From contig CAVUCE010000005.1 of the NCBI GenBank assembly GCA_963739985.1, forward strand, positions 372,001 through 436,000: a stretch of DNA of 64,000 nt, written 5' to 3'. Origin of the DNA: CAVUCE01 sp963739985. Lineage in GTDB: Bacteria > Bacteroidota > Ignavibacteria > Ignavibacteriales > Ignavibacteriaceae. The translations under genes and the position numbers were made by a program. Numbering within the stretch: position 1 is the stretch's first letter; the number at the start of each line of letters is the position of its first letter. Positions 1 through 7,386 of the stretch are shown piece by piece. The notes beneath the pieces are model-generated. The model was not told the DNA's origin. It saw only the letters and a list, made by a program, of their open reading frames with translations, and made no database searches.

Positions 1-2
1 TA

Positions 3-50
3 AATAATGTATTGTTTCCTGCCGCTAAAAAGAAAAAGCAGAAAACTTAA
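3..50 (+). CDS. C-terminal tail of an upstream gene (partial)
   Basis: Frame 3 is open from the window edge and reads NNVLFPAAKKKKQKT before a TAA stop. The lysine-rich tail fits the end of a plus-strand gene that begins outside the window. Too little is visible to name it, and a chance open frame of 15 codons is possible. Confidence 0.3.
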   Translation, partial: NNVLFPAAKKKKQKT

Positions 51-146
51 TTTGGTTCTTGGGTTCTTGGTCACTGGTTTTAGGATGACGGTTTTTGTAA
101 TTTTATTTTTAGTCTATAATCAATAATCGCTTGAAAGAATTTTGAT

Positions 147-803
147 ATGAAATCCGTAAAAATTAAAAACATAGATAAGAAATATAATGTTGGTAAAATT
201 GTTTGTGTGGGCAGAAATTATGTTGCACATGCAAAAGAGTTGGGAAATGAAGTTCCAACAAAACCTGTATTATTCTTAAAACCTTCTTCTGCGTTGATTT
301 ATTCAGGCGGAAAAATAGAGCATCCTAAATTTTCTCAAGACATGCATCACGAGGTTGAACTTGTTTTGCTAATTGGGAAAACCATAAAGAATGCATCAGC
401 GGAAGAAGCGGGAAATGCAATTTGTGCATATGGTATTGGACTGGATATGACTTTAAGAGATGTACAGTCCGAACTTAAGAAAAATGGACAACCATGGACT
501 TTAGCGAAATGTTTTGATAATTCAGCTGTTATTTCGGATTTTGTTTCTAAGGAAGACTTTGAATTAACGCTTGATGAAGAAATCCTACTAAAGGTTAATA
601 ATGAAGTTAGACAAAAAGAAAAACTAAATTTGATGATTTTCTCGCCTGTTAAAATTGTCGAGTATATTTCCTCTGTGATGACTCTTGAAGAGGGCGATCT
701 TATTTATACAGGAACTCCCGCTGGTGTAAGCAAAGTAGTTGTTGGCGATAAGTTGCACGCTGAAATTAAAAACTTAGCAACTTTAGATTGTGAAGTAATT
801 TAA
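147..803 (+). CDS. Fumarylacetoacetate hydrolase (FAH) family protein
   Basis: A 218-residue single-domain FAH-fold protein. The family motif VGRNYVAHAKELGNE lies at about residues 22-36. The acidic metal-binding residues sit in HEVELVLLIG (about 68-77) and GLDMTLRDVQ (about 98-107), and the substrate-loop region YTGTPAGVSKV is near 187-197. Relatives hydrolyse or decarboxylate 2-oxo acids such as acylpyruvates and oxaloacetate using Mg2+. The exact substrate cannot be read from sequence. The stop codon overlaps the stop of the convergent ruvA by two bases. Confidence 0.9.
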   Translation: MKSVKIKNIDKKYNVGKIVCVGRNYVAHAKELGNEVPTKPVLFLKPSSALIYSGGKIEHPKFSQDMHHEVELVLLIGKTIKNASAEEAGNAICAYGIGLDMTLRDVQSELKKNGQPWTLAKCFDNSAVISDFVSKEDFELTLDEEILLKVNNEVRQKEKLNLMIFSPVKIVEYISSVMTLEEGDLIYTGTPAGVSKVVVGDKLHAEIKNLATLDCEVI

Positions 804-1381
804 TTATTTAACTTTCCTAAAGCTTTCTTAATCAAATCTTCAATTGTTGGGTTTTGTTCTTCAGAAAGAATATCTCTAATTACCTTCTCGGCTGTTTTCG
901 CATTGTAACCAAGTGTTGTTAAAGCGGCAACAGCTTCGTTTTTTATGCTGAAAGAGATTCCCGTTGCACCCTCATCTTTTATAGAATCTACTTTTGATCG
1001 AAGTTCAAGAACCAATCTTTCTGCGGTTTTTCTTCCTATTCCCGGAATGGCTATAATTCTACTAACATCACCGGATTGAATAGCACTTTTTAATTCGTCT
1101 GTTTGAATACCTGAAAGTAAGCTTAAAGCAGATTTAGGGCCTATTCCATTTACCGAAATTAAAAGTTCAAACATCTCTTTTTCAGTCTCTGTATGAAAAC
1201 CAAATAAAGTGATTGAATCTTCTTTTACATTTGTATGGATAAATAACTCTATTGATTCCAGCTCACTTATCTTTTCAAATGTATTGATGGAGATATTTAC
1301 CAGATAACCAACACCGTTAATATCTAATAGAACTTGAGTTGGTTTTGAGGAAATAAGTTTGCCTTTTAAATATCCTATCAT
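800..1381 (-). CDS. ruvA: Holliday junction branch migration protein RuvA
   Basis: 193 residues, the usual RuvA length. The N-terminal OB-fold begins MIGYLKGKL. Two helix-hairpin-helix motifs follow (VNGIGPKSALSLLS near 77-90 and IPGIGRKTAERLVLELR near 112-128). The C-terminal domain III, which contacts RuvB, is present (EAVAALTTLGY). RuvA binds four-way junctions and loads the RuvB motor. The gene lies 27 bp after ruvC on the same strand, consistent with a resolvasome operon. ruvB is not in the window. Confidence 0.97.
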   Translation of the reverse strand: MIGYLKGKLISSKPTQVLLDINGVGYLVNISINTFEKISELESIELFIHTNVKEDSITLFGFHTETEKEMFELLISVNGIGPKSALSLLSGIQTDELKSAIQSGDVSRIIAIPGIGRKTAERLVLELRSKVDSIKDEGATGISFSIKNEAVAALTTLGYNAKTAEKVIRDILSEEQNPTIEDLIKKALGKLNN

Positions 1382-1408
1382 AAAATGTTTACCAAAAATC
1401 TATAATTA

Positions 1409-1945
1409 TTATTCAATTATTCTATCAGGAAAAGCTTCTACAAAAGCTTTCCAACTTGAACTTTTTTTAATTGGTGATCTGACTCTGAATGCATGACACA
1501 TAGCAACCGCAAGAGCATCGGTCTCATCAAATTTCATCTTATCATCTTCAATATCTAGAAGATTACAAATCATAAAATTTACCTGCTCTTTAGAAGCCGA
1601 GCCGGAACCTACCACTGATTTTTTAATTTCTCTTGGTGAATATTCGCTGGTTCCAAGTTTGTTATGAACCGCAGCCAAAAGCGAAACTCCGCGAGCATAT
1701 CCAATCTTCATCGCCGATTGAACATTCTTTCCGTAAAATGCAGTTTCTATAGCAAATTCCTCAGGTTTATATGTGCGAATTACTTTGGAAAGTTCGTCGT
1801 AAATGATTTCTAATTTTTGTGGGAGAGATTTTTTTGTAGGAAGCTTAATAATTCCGCTCTTTACCCTTGTAAAACTATTTCCCTGATATTTAATGATCCC
1901 GAATCCTGTAATATTGGTTCCGGGGTCAACTCCTAATATTATCAT
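1409..1945 (-). CDS. ruvC: Crossover junction endodeoxyribonuclease RuvC
   Basis: RuvC resolves Holliday junctions by paired nicks. The RNase-H-like acidic residues are visible: Asp in GVDPGTNITGFG at the N-terminus, Glu in IETAFYGKN, and Asp residues in DETDALAVAMCH. I place the start at the ATG giving MIILGVDPG (178 aa). The frame extends upstream to a TTG (position 1963), but family members start right before this beta-strand. It sits between the yebC-type gene and ruvA on the minus strand. Confidence 0.95.
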   Translation of the reverse strand: MIILGVDPGTNITGFGIIKYQGNSFTRVKSGIIKLPTKKSLPQKLEIIYDELSKVIRTYKPEEFAIETAFYGKNVQSAMKIGYARGVSLLAAVHNKLGTSEYSPREIKKSVVGSGSASKEQVNFMICNLLDIEDDKMKFDETDALAVAMCHAFRVRSPIKKSSSWKAFVEAFPDRIIE

Positions 1946-2064
1946 CTTTTTCCGGGTAAACAACTTGTTATTTTAAGAAATCAATTTCAATTCTTATAAC
2001 AAATTGAAGTTACGCTTTCAAAAGGAAGAGTAGCGATTTGCGTAACCTCAATCATACATAAAAA

Positions 2065-2805
2065 TTATTCGCCTAAAGAAGCCTCATCAAAATCTGCGTT
2101 TGTGTAAACAGCTTGAACGTCATCATTATCTTCTAAAGCATCGATAAGCTTTATGGCTTTTTCAGCATCTTCACCTGAGACCGCCACATAATTTTTAGCA
2201 ATCCATTGAAGCGAAGCGTTTTCGATTGTTAATTCCTTTTCTGCGATTGCTTTTCTTACAGGCTCAAAATTTTCTAGTGCAGTTTGGATCTCAAAAAAAT
2301 CTTCTTCAGTAGTTAAATCTTCGGCGCCTGCTTCAATAACTATTTCCATCATATCATCTTCACTTTTGCCTTGTCTTGGTAAAGTGATAACGCCTTTTCT
2401 ATCAAACATCCAGGCAACGGAACCGCTTTCACCCATACCGCCGCCGCTCTTACTGAATGAATGTCTAACTTCAGCTACAGTTCTATTTTTATTGTCTGTC
2501 GCAACTTCCACTAAAACAGCCATTCCGGAAGGTCCGTAACCTTCATAAGTTAATTCATGATAAGTTACACCATCAAGTTCACCCGTAGCTTTTTTAATCG
2601 CTCTATCAATATTATCGGCAGGCATATTTGCAGCTTTTGCGTTATCAACGGCAAGACGTAAACGTGGGTTTCCGTTAGGATCGCCTCCGCCTTCCCTTGC
2701 GGCAATTGTTATTTCTTTATTCAACTTAGTAAAAAGCTTACCTCTTTTGGCATCTATTGCGGCTTTTTTACGTTTAGTAGTTGCCCATTTTGAATGACCT
2801 GACAT
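2065..2805 (-). CDS. YebC/PmpR-family protein (TACO1 family)
   Basis: 246 residues with the hallmark N-terminus MSGHSKWATTKRKKAAIDAKRGK and the glycine-rich segment REGGGDPNGNPRLRLAVDNAKAANMP. The acidic C-terminal domain is complete. YebC proteins were annotated as transcriptional regulators. Members including TACO1 are now linked to relieving ribosome stalling at proline-rich stretches. The start codon directly abuts the recJ stop (2806), so the two are co-transcribed, and ruvC follows 119 bp downstream. YebC next to ruvC is a common bacterial arrangement. Confidence 0.95.
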   Translation of the reverse strand: MSGHSKWATTKRKKAAIDAKRGKLFTKLNKEITIAAREGGGDPNGNPRLRLAVDNAKAANMPADNIDRAIKKATGELDGVTYHELTYEGYGPSGMAVLVEVATDNKNRTVAEVRHSFSKSGGGMGESGSVAWMFDRKGVITLPRQGKSEDDMMEIVIEAGAEDLTTEEDFFEIQTALENFEPVRKAIAEKELTIENASLQWIAKNYVAVSGEDAEKAIKLIDALEDNDDVQAVYTNADFDEASLGE

Positions 2806-4536
2806 TTAATATAACTCCTGATTATTATCTTTAAATTTAATATCCTTTAACCTGAATTGCGGAAAAGTTCTGCCGTCCCGTGTCGTTTTATCTATTGAAT
2901 AGACTACATCAAATATTCCGTTGTTAGATCTTAATAGATTACAAAATTCACCCATATTAAATCCGATACAATCAAATATCTTCTCGGAACCGCTTTGCTT
3001 CATACTACAAATAACATGGTTGGTCCCCACAATTCTTGGTGTATTAGCTAACTCAACATTTTCGGAAAGAAAAACCGGTCGCATATTACCAGGGCCGAAT
3101 GGCGAAAATTGATCAACAATTCTTAAGAATTTAGGTGTAATTTCAGAAAATTTTAGTTTTGAATCTATATGAATTTCCGGTAAAAGCTCATCTTCTGTTA
3201 AAGATTCCCGTACAACTTGATTAAATTTGGAACGAAACTCTTCAATCTTATCAACTTCAACGGCCAAACCTGCAGCCGCTTTATGTCCTCCAAAATGAAT
3301 AAGTAAATCTTCGCATTTCTTTAATGCCTCATAAATGTTAAAATTAGAAATACTTCTAGCCGAACCTTTAGCTACACCATCGACTGTTGTTAACATAATT
3401 GTCGGACGATAATATTTTTCTACTAAGCGTGAAGCAACAATTCCGATTACACCGGGATGCCATTTTTCCTGATGTAAAATTATTGCAATGTCATCACTTA
3501 AGTCAAGCGAATTCTGAACAATTTCTAAAGCGCTGTCAAAAGTGTCTTCGTCAATTCTTCTGCGTTTAAGATTTTCGTTTTCAAGCACCTGAGAAAGTTC
3601 TTGAGCTTCATTGTGATCTTTGGTAATAAATAATTCCACCGCTCTTTGCGCGTCTCCAAGTCGGCCTACTGCATTTATACGCGGTGCAATAGTGAAAACA
3701 ATTTGTCCGGAACTTAAATTACCCGGAACCATTCCGCTTGCTTCAATTAGTGCTTTAATACCCGGACGCGGATTTGCATTAATTAGATTTAAACCTTCTT
3801 TAACCAGAATACGATTTTCATCAACAAGAGGAACAATATCCGCTGCTCCTGCAATTGAAACAAGATCGAGATATTGTAATGGTAATTCCCGTTTACCTAT
3901 TCTTTCGGCAACTCCTTGTGCAAGTTTGAATGCTACTCCGGCTCCGGAAAGATATTTAAAAGGATAATTACAACCCGGTTTTAAAGGATCTAAAACTGCT
4001 AATGCAGGCGGTATTTGGTCTTTAGGCTGATGATGATCGCAAATAATCAAATCCATTCCAAGCGAATTCACATATTCGGTTTCTTCAACAGCGGTAATTC
4101 CGCAGTCAACCGAAATAAGTAATTCAGTACCGCGTTCTTTAACTTGATCAATTCCCGTTTTAGAAATTCCGTAACCTTCGGTTAATCTTTGAGGAATAAA
4201 ATACTCAACATTTGCTCCAAGATCTTTCAGAAACAAATATAAAACAGAAGTTGAACAAGTTCCGTCAACGTCATAATCACCGTAAACACAAATTAATTGG
4301 TTTTCGGCAAGAGCTTGAATAACTCTGTAAGTAGCCGCTTCCATACCGTCCATTAAAAATGGATCATGTAAAGAATCTAAAGTAGGACGGAAAAAGAACT
4401 TTGCCTGGTTAAAATTTTTGATTTCTCTTAAAACCAGTAAACGCGATAGCACTTCGGAAATGTTTAAAGAATCTGCGAGTGATTTAACAGCGTATTCATC
4501 TGAAATTTCTTTTATTTTCCAACGCTTTGGTAACAT
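2806..4536 (-). CDS. recJ: Single-stranded-DNA-specific exonuclease RecJ
   Basis: 576 residues, normal for RecJ. DHH-phosphoesterase motifs are in order: VYGDYDVDGTCST, ISVDCGIT, ICDHHQP, then the DHHA1 motif HFGGHKAAAGLA and a C-terminal OB-like region. RecJ degrades ssDNA 5' to 3' using Mn2+ and acts in recombinational and mismatch repair. Its start lies 38 bp from the 3' end of the rnpB RNA on the same strand, so transcription may read through from rnpB. It leads the recJ-yebC-ruvC-ruvA group. Confidence 0.96.
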   Translation of the reverse strand: MLPKRWKIKEISDEYAVKSLADSLNISEVLSRLLVLREIKNFNQAKFFFRPTLDSLHDPFLMDGMEAATYRVIQALAENQLICVYGDYDVDGTCSTSVLYLFLKDLGANVEYFIPQRLTEGYGISKTGIDQVKERGTELLISVDCGITAVEETEYVNSLGMDLIICDHHQPKDQIPPALAVLDPLKPGCNYPFKYLSGAGVAFKLAQGVAERIGKRELPLQYLDLVSIAGAADIVPLVDENRILVKEGLNLINANPRPGIKALIEASGMVPGNLSSGQIVFTIAPRINAVGRLGDAQRAVELFITKDHNEAQELSQVLENENLKRRRIDEDTFDSALEIVQNSLDLSDDIAIILHQEKWHPGVIGIVASRLVEKYYRPTIMLTTVDGVAKGSARSISNFNIYEALKKCEDLLIHFGGHKAAAGLAVEVDKIEEFRSKFNQVVRESLTEDELLPEIHIDSKLKFSEITPKFLRIVDQFSPFGPGNMRPVFLSENVELANTPRIVGTNHVICSMKQSGSEKIFDCIGFNMGEFCNLLRSNNGIFDVVYSIDKTTRDGRTFPQFRLKDIKFKDNNQELY

Positions 4537-4574
4537 AAAATTATCCGTAGAGAGAACTTAAAGAACGATATAAA

Positions 4575-5002
4575 ATAGCCAACCTTGTAAGCCGAATTTT
4601 GTAATCCCGATAAATATCAGGACGGCAATTATTTATCTGAGACTATCATTACTGACAGCCTTAAGCGGTCTACCCGAAAAGCGCGCAAAGCGAGCAGCCT
4701 TGTCATCATAAAGATGAAGCCTTCCCTATTTGACCTTGCTTCGGATGGGGTTTACCATGTTCCGCCAAAGACGGAATTCCTAAAAGGAACCGGAAAAGTT
4801 ACCTTTCCCGCGGTAGGCTCTTACCCTGCCTTTTCACCCTTATCCCGAAATAAATCGGGACGGTATATTTTCTGTGGCACTATCCGTATTCCGGTAAATA
4901 CCGAAACCCCGGGAGTTACCCGGCATCCTGCTCTTTGAAGTTCGGACTTTCCTCCGTAATTGTTAGACATGCTAAATTACAGCAATTGCCCAGGTTGACT
5001 AT
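4575..5002 (-). ncRNA. rnpB: RNase P RNA (bacterial type A)
   Basis: Read on the minus strand, the region contains the conserved RNase P signatures GAGGAAAGTCCGAAC, GAAAGGTAAC, AGGGTGAAAAGG, AGAGCCTACCGCG and, at the 3' side, ACAAAATTCGGCTTACA. The ends form P1: ATAGTCAACCT at the 5' end pairs over 11 bp with AGGTTGGCTAT at the 3' end, with one G-U pair. The length of about 428 nt suits a type A ribozyme. A GC-rich hairpin (TCCCGATTTATTTCGGGA) and an extra helix near the 3' side fit peripheral stems. The short plus-strand open frame inside is not a gene. Confidence 0.97.
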
Positions 5003-5186
5003 TTTTTTATTCTCTTAAATATAAAATTATACGTAAGTCAGAACGTACAATTTTTGTCAATTACTTTGTAAATATTAAATCTTTTGCGAATGTAAGAACT
5101 TAAAAATTATCTATCAAATATAATAAATTACTTACCGTAAAACAGTAGAAAAGATTATTAGGGAAGAATTATTGTATGGGGCCGGT

Positions 5187-5294
5187 ATGAAGGCAAACCA
5201 AATTTACCAAATTTTCGCTCATACCGACGGGTTTACCGCGGTACAAGCGCTGCTTTTTACAGTTTTGGGTAAATTGCAGAGTTTGGTAAATTAA
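5187..5294 (+). CDS. Possible 35-residue small ORF or gene remnant
   Basis: The frame reads MKANQIYQIFAHTDGFTAVQ followed by ALLFTVLGKLQSLVN and a TAA. It is open further upstream to 5127 without an ATG (…KTVEKIIREELLYGAG before the methionine), so it could be the end of a decayed gene. GGGG precedes the ATG by five bases. The same DNA holds two inverted repeats (5181-5190 with 5219-5228; 5201-5211 with 5282-5292), so a structured RNA or terminator-like element is an alternative. Product unknown. Confidence 0.25.
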   Translation: MKANQIYQIFAHTDGFTAVQALLFTVLGKLQSLVN

Positions 5295-5300
5295 TATGTA

Positions 5301-6026
5301 TTAAGCTTCAACAGATTCAGCAATCTCGGTAGAAACGAGAATTCTGCCGCAATATTCACAAAAGAAAAGCTTGTTATTTCTTCTGATTTCAAGTTGTCTT
5401 TGAGAAGGAACTATATTATGGCAACCTGAGCAAGCAGATCTTTTAATTGTCGCAACTGCTATTCCCTTTTTAGCTTTTCTAATTCTCGTATAAGCCGAAT
5501 AATCAGGCTTTTTAGTAAGAGCTTCAATTTCTTTTCTTTTTGCTCTTAATTTTTCTTCTTCTTTTTCATTTGTTTTGATTATTTCTTTTAGGTCGGCTTC
5601 TTTTACTTTTAGCTCTGAATTAAGCTCATCTAACTGAGGTTTTATCTCTTCTATTTCGTCAGCCATTTTTTTGCTTAAATCGGCTAAAGCATCATTTTCA
5701 GCTTGAAGTTTTCCAACTTGCTCATCGGTATGATCAATTTCTTTTGTGAGAGCATCATACTCTTTATTGTTGCGAACTTGATAAAGTTGAGCTTTAAACT
5801 TTTTTTGGCTTTCTTTCAACTTTTCAATTTCTTCTTCGTTTTCCTCTCTTTTTTTAAGAGATTCTTCACGTTCTTTATCATTGTCTGCGATTTTGTCTTT
5901 AATGCCGTTGATTTTTTCTTCCAGAGCTTCAACAGCGTTGGGTAAATCACCCCTAAGCTCTTCTAATTCATCAAGCTGATCATCAATATTTTGTAATTCG
6001 AATAGTATTTTTAACCTGTCAAACAA
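5301..6026 (-). CDS. Coiled-coil protein with C-terminal C4 zinc ribbon (COG1579/DUF164 type)
   Basis: 241 residues. Residues ~1-175 are a long highly charged coiled coil (Glu/Lys rich, with heptads). The C-terminus is a zinc ribbon with CSGCHNIVP and FFCEYCGRIL, giving two CxxC knuckles. This is the architecture of the COG1579 family. Some members are proposed nucleic-acid-binding or chaperone-like factors, but no function is settled. It lies 14 bp downstream of the Nif3-family gene on the same strand; this pair is commonly adjacent in bacteria, which supports an operon. Confidence 0.88.
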   Translation of the reverse strand: MFDRLKILFELQNIDDQLDELEELRGDLPNAVEALEEKINGIKDKIADNDKEREESLKKREENEEEIEKLKESQKKFKAQLYQVRNNKEYDALTKEIDHTDEQVGKLQAENDALADLSKKMADEIEEIKPQLDELNSELKVKEADLKEIIKTNEKEEEKLRAKRKEIEALTKKPDYSAYTRIRKAKKGIAVATIKRSACSGCHNIVPSQRQLEIRRNNKLFFCEYCGRILVSTEIAESVEA

Positions 6027-6040
6027 TTTATTTGTGCTCC

Positions 6041-7156
6041 TTAATTATTATAAAAAATGATGGGGTTAGTTGACCCACGGTGTTTTAATATCTTTATTTT
6101 GGAATTTGACTGCTTTACAAATTCGGTCAATCTTTTTTTCACTTCGTCAAGAACATGGACTTCTGTTTCATAATGTCCGGCATCAATTAAAAGTATTTCA
6201 TTATTGTAATCATGAAATGTATGATACTTTAAGTCAGCTGTTATAAACGCATCGGCTTTAGAGCGGACTGCTTGTTTGATTAGATCGCTTCCGGAACCTC
6301 CGCAAACTGCAACTCTTTTTATCTTTTGGGATTTACCGTTAACAAATCTGAAGTTATGAGCGTTTAAACTTTTAGAGACATGTAATAAAAATTCTTTTTG
6401 GGACAATGCGGTTTGCAACTCGCCAATTGCGCCGGCTCCGTAGTTTATATTTTCGTTATCAAGTGGATAAAGATCGTACGCAACTTCTTCGTAAGGATGA
6501 GATTTTATCATCTCAGAAATAACACTATTTAATTTCCATTTATCAACCATTACTTCAAGTTTGGTTTCGCTTACTTTTTCAAGATTTCCTTTTTTCCCAA
6601 CTACAGGGTTAGATTTACCCGATCCCAGAAATGTTCCTTCACCTTCGGTTCTAAAACTGCAAGAAGCATATTCGCCAATAATTCCGCCGCCGGCATTAAA
6701 CATAGAATCGGCAACCAGGTTAACTTTTTCCGAAGGAACAAAAACAACAATTTTGTATTGATTGGATTTAAGATTGAGAAGGAAATTTATGTTTTGAAGG
6801 TTTAATTTTTTAGCGAGTTGAAAGCTTACACCTTCTTTTGTGAAATCTAAATTGGTATGAGCTGAAAAAAGTGTTATATCGTGCTTTATAAGTTTTTCTA
6901 TAAGTATCGAATTTTTATCGTTCTTAAAATCAAGTTTTTTTATGGGATTGAAGATTAACGGGTGATGTGTAAAAATAAGATTGCAATCCCTTTTAATCGC
7001 ATCATCAAGAACTTTATCGGTAAGTTCTAAACTTAAAATGATGTTTTTAACCTTTCTATCGGTTGAACCGACCTGCAACCCCACATTATCTTTTTGCCAG
7101 GCAATTTCTTGTGGAGCCCAACTTTCTATATATTTAATTATATCCTTGCACGTCAT
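6041..7156 (-). CDS. Nif3-like dinuclear metal centre protein (NIF3/YbgI family)
   Basis: About 371 residues. The N-terminal half has the metal-site motifs FTHHPLIF and SAHTNLD. The C-terminal half has GHYETEVHVL, and the middle carries the extra ~100-residue CutA-like domain (KIVVFVPSEKVNLVADSMFNAGGG onward) seen in the longer members. The family forms toroidal hexamers with a two-metal site. Its biochemical role is unsettled (GTP cyclohydrolase type 1-like annotation). I choose the ATG at 7156 (MTCKDIIKYIE): the upstream in-frame ATG at 7192 lies inside a perfect hairpin-plus-T-run. The coding frame is thus preceded directly by a terminator-like structure. Confidence 0.9.
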   Translation of the reverse strand: MTCKDIIKYIESWAPQEIAWQKDNVGLQVGSTDRKVKNIILSLELTDKVLDDAIKRDCNLIFTHHPLIFNPIKKLDFKNDKNSILIEKLIKHDITLFSAHTNLDFTKEGVSFQLAKKLNLQNINFLLNLKSNQYKIVVFVPSEKVNLVADSMFNAGGGIIGEYASCSFRTEGEGTFLGSGKSNPVVGKKGNLEKVSETKLEVMVDKWKLNSVISEMIKSHPYEEVAYDLYPLDNENINYGAGAIGELQTALSQKEFLLHVSKSLNAHNFRFVNGKSQKIKRVAVCGGSGSDLIKQAVRSKADAFITADLKYHTFHDYNNEILLIDAGHYETEVHVLDEVKKRLTEFVKQSNSKIKILKHRGSTNPIIFYNN

Positions 7157-7160
7157 ATCA

Positions 7161-7194
7161 AAAAAAAATGCACTTCGGAGTTTGAAGTGCATTT
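7161..7194 (-). terminator. Intrinsic terminator between the 23-aa ORF and the Nif3-family gene
   Basis: A perfect 11-bp stem (AAATGCACTTC with GAAGTGCATTT) closes a 7-base loop. On the minus strand it is followed by an uninterrupted run of T. It ends only five bases before the chosen start codon at 7156. It could end the small upstream ORF or work as an attenuator for the Nif3 gene. Confidence 0.8.
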
Positions 7195-7204
7195 CTAATT
7201 TTTT

Positions 7205-7276
7205 TTAATGTTTCTGCTCGTAAGCAGACTTGTAAACTGAGTAAAGAAATTTCAAATTTTCGATTTTATTTGCCAT
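7205..7276 (-). CDS. Small ORF, 23 residues, with its own terminator
   Basis: The frame is MANKIENLKFLYSVYKSAYE then QKH and a TAA. It starts at an ATG, uses normal-looking codons and stops 11 bases before a strong hairpin terminator. The gap between ispG and the Nif3 gene is otherwise empty AT-rich DNA. The peptide is probably helical and amphipathic with a basic character. It may be a true small protein, a leader peptide or a chance frame. The tight fit with the terminator favours a transcribed unit. Confidence 0.45.
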   Translation of the reverse strand: MANKIENLKFLYSVYKSAYEQKH

Positions 7277-7386
7277 AATTAAGTTACTAAATATAAAATT
7301 TAGTGGTCTAAATATCAATAAACTCAAATTATATTATTAAAAAATAAGGTCATAATATGTGATATAAAATACCAAACAGCTTTATT

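Noticed and set aside
2008..2046. GTTACGC...GCGTAAC resembling the MITE ends
   Set aside because: Only seven bases match, the outer ACTCAT part is missing and no target duplication is seen.
4714..4938. 74-codon plus-strand open frame
   Set aside because: It lies wholly within the RNase P RNA on the other strand and is explained by structured, stop-poor sequence.
5703..5945. Phe-rich plus-strand frame opposite the coiled-coil protein
   Set aside because: Antisense shadow of Lys/Glu-rich codons; no protein-like features.
7157..7192. Twelve extra N-terminal residues for the Nif3-family protein
   Set aside because: They would be encoded by a perfect terminator hairpin and its T-run; the family start is the later ATG.
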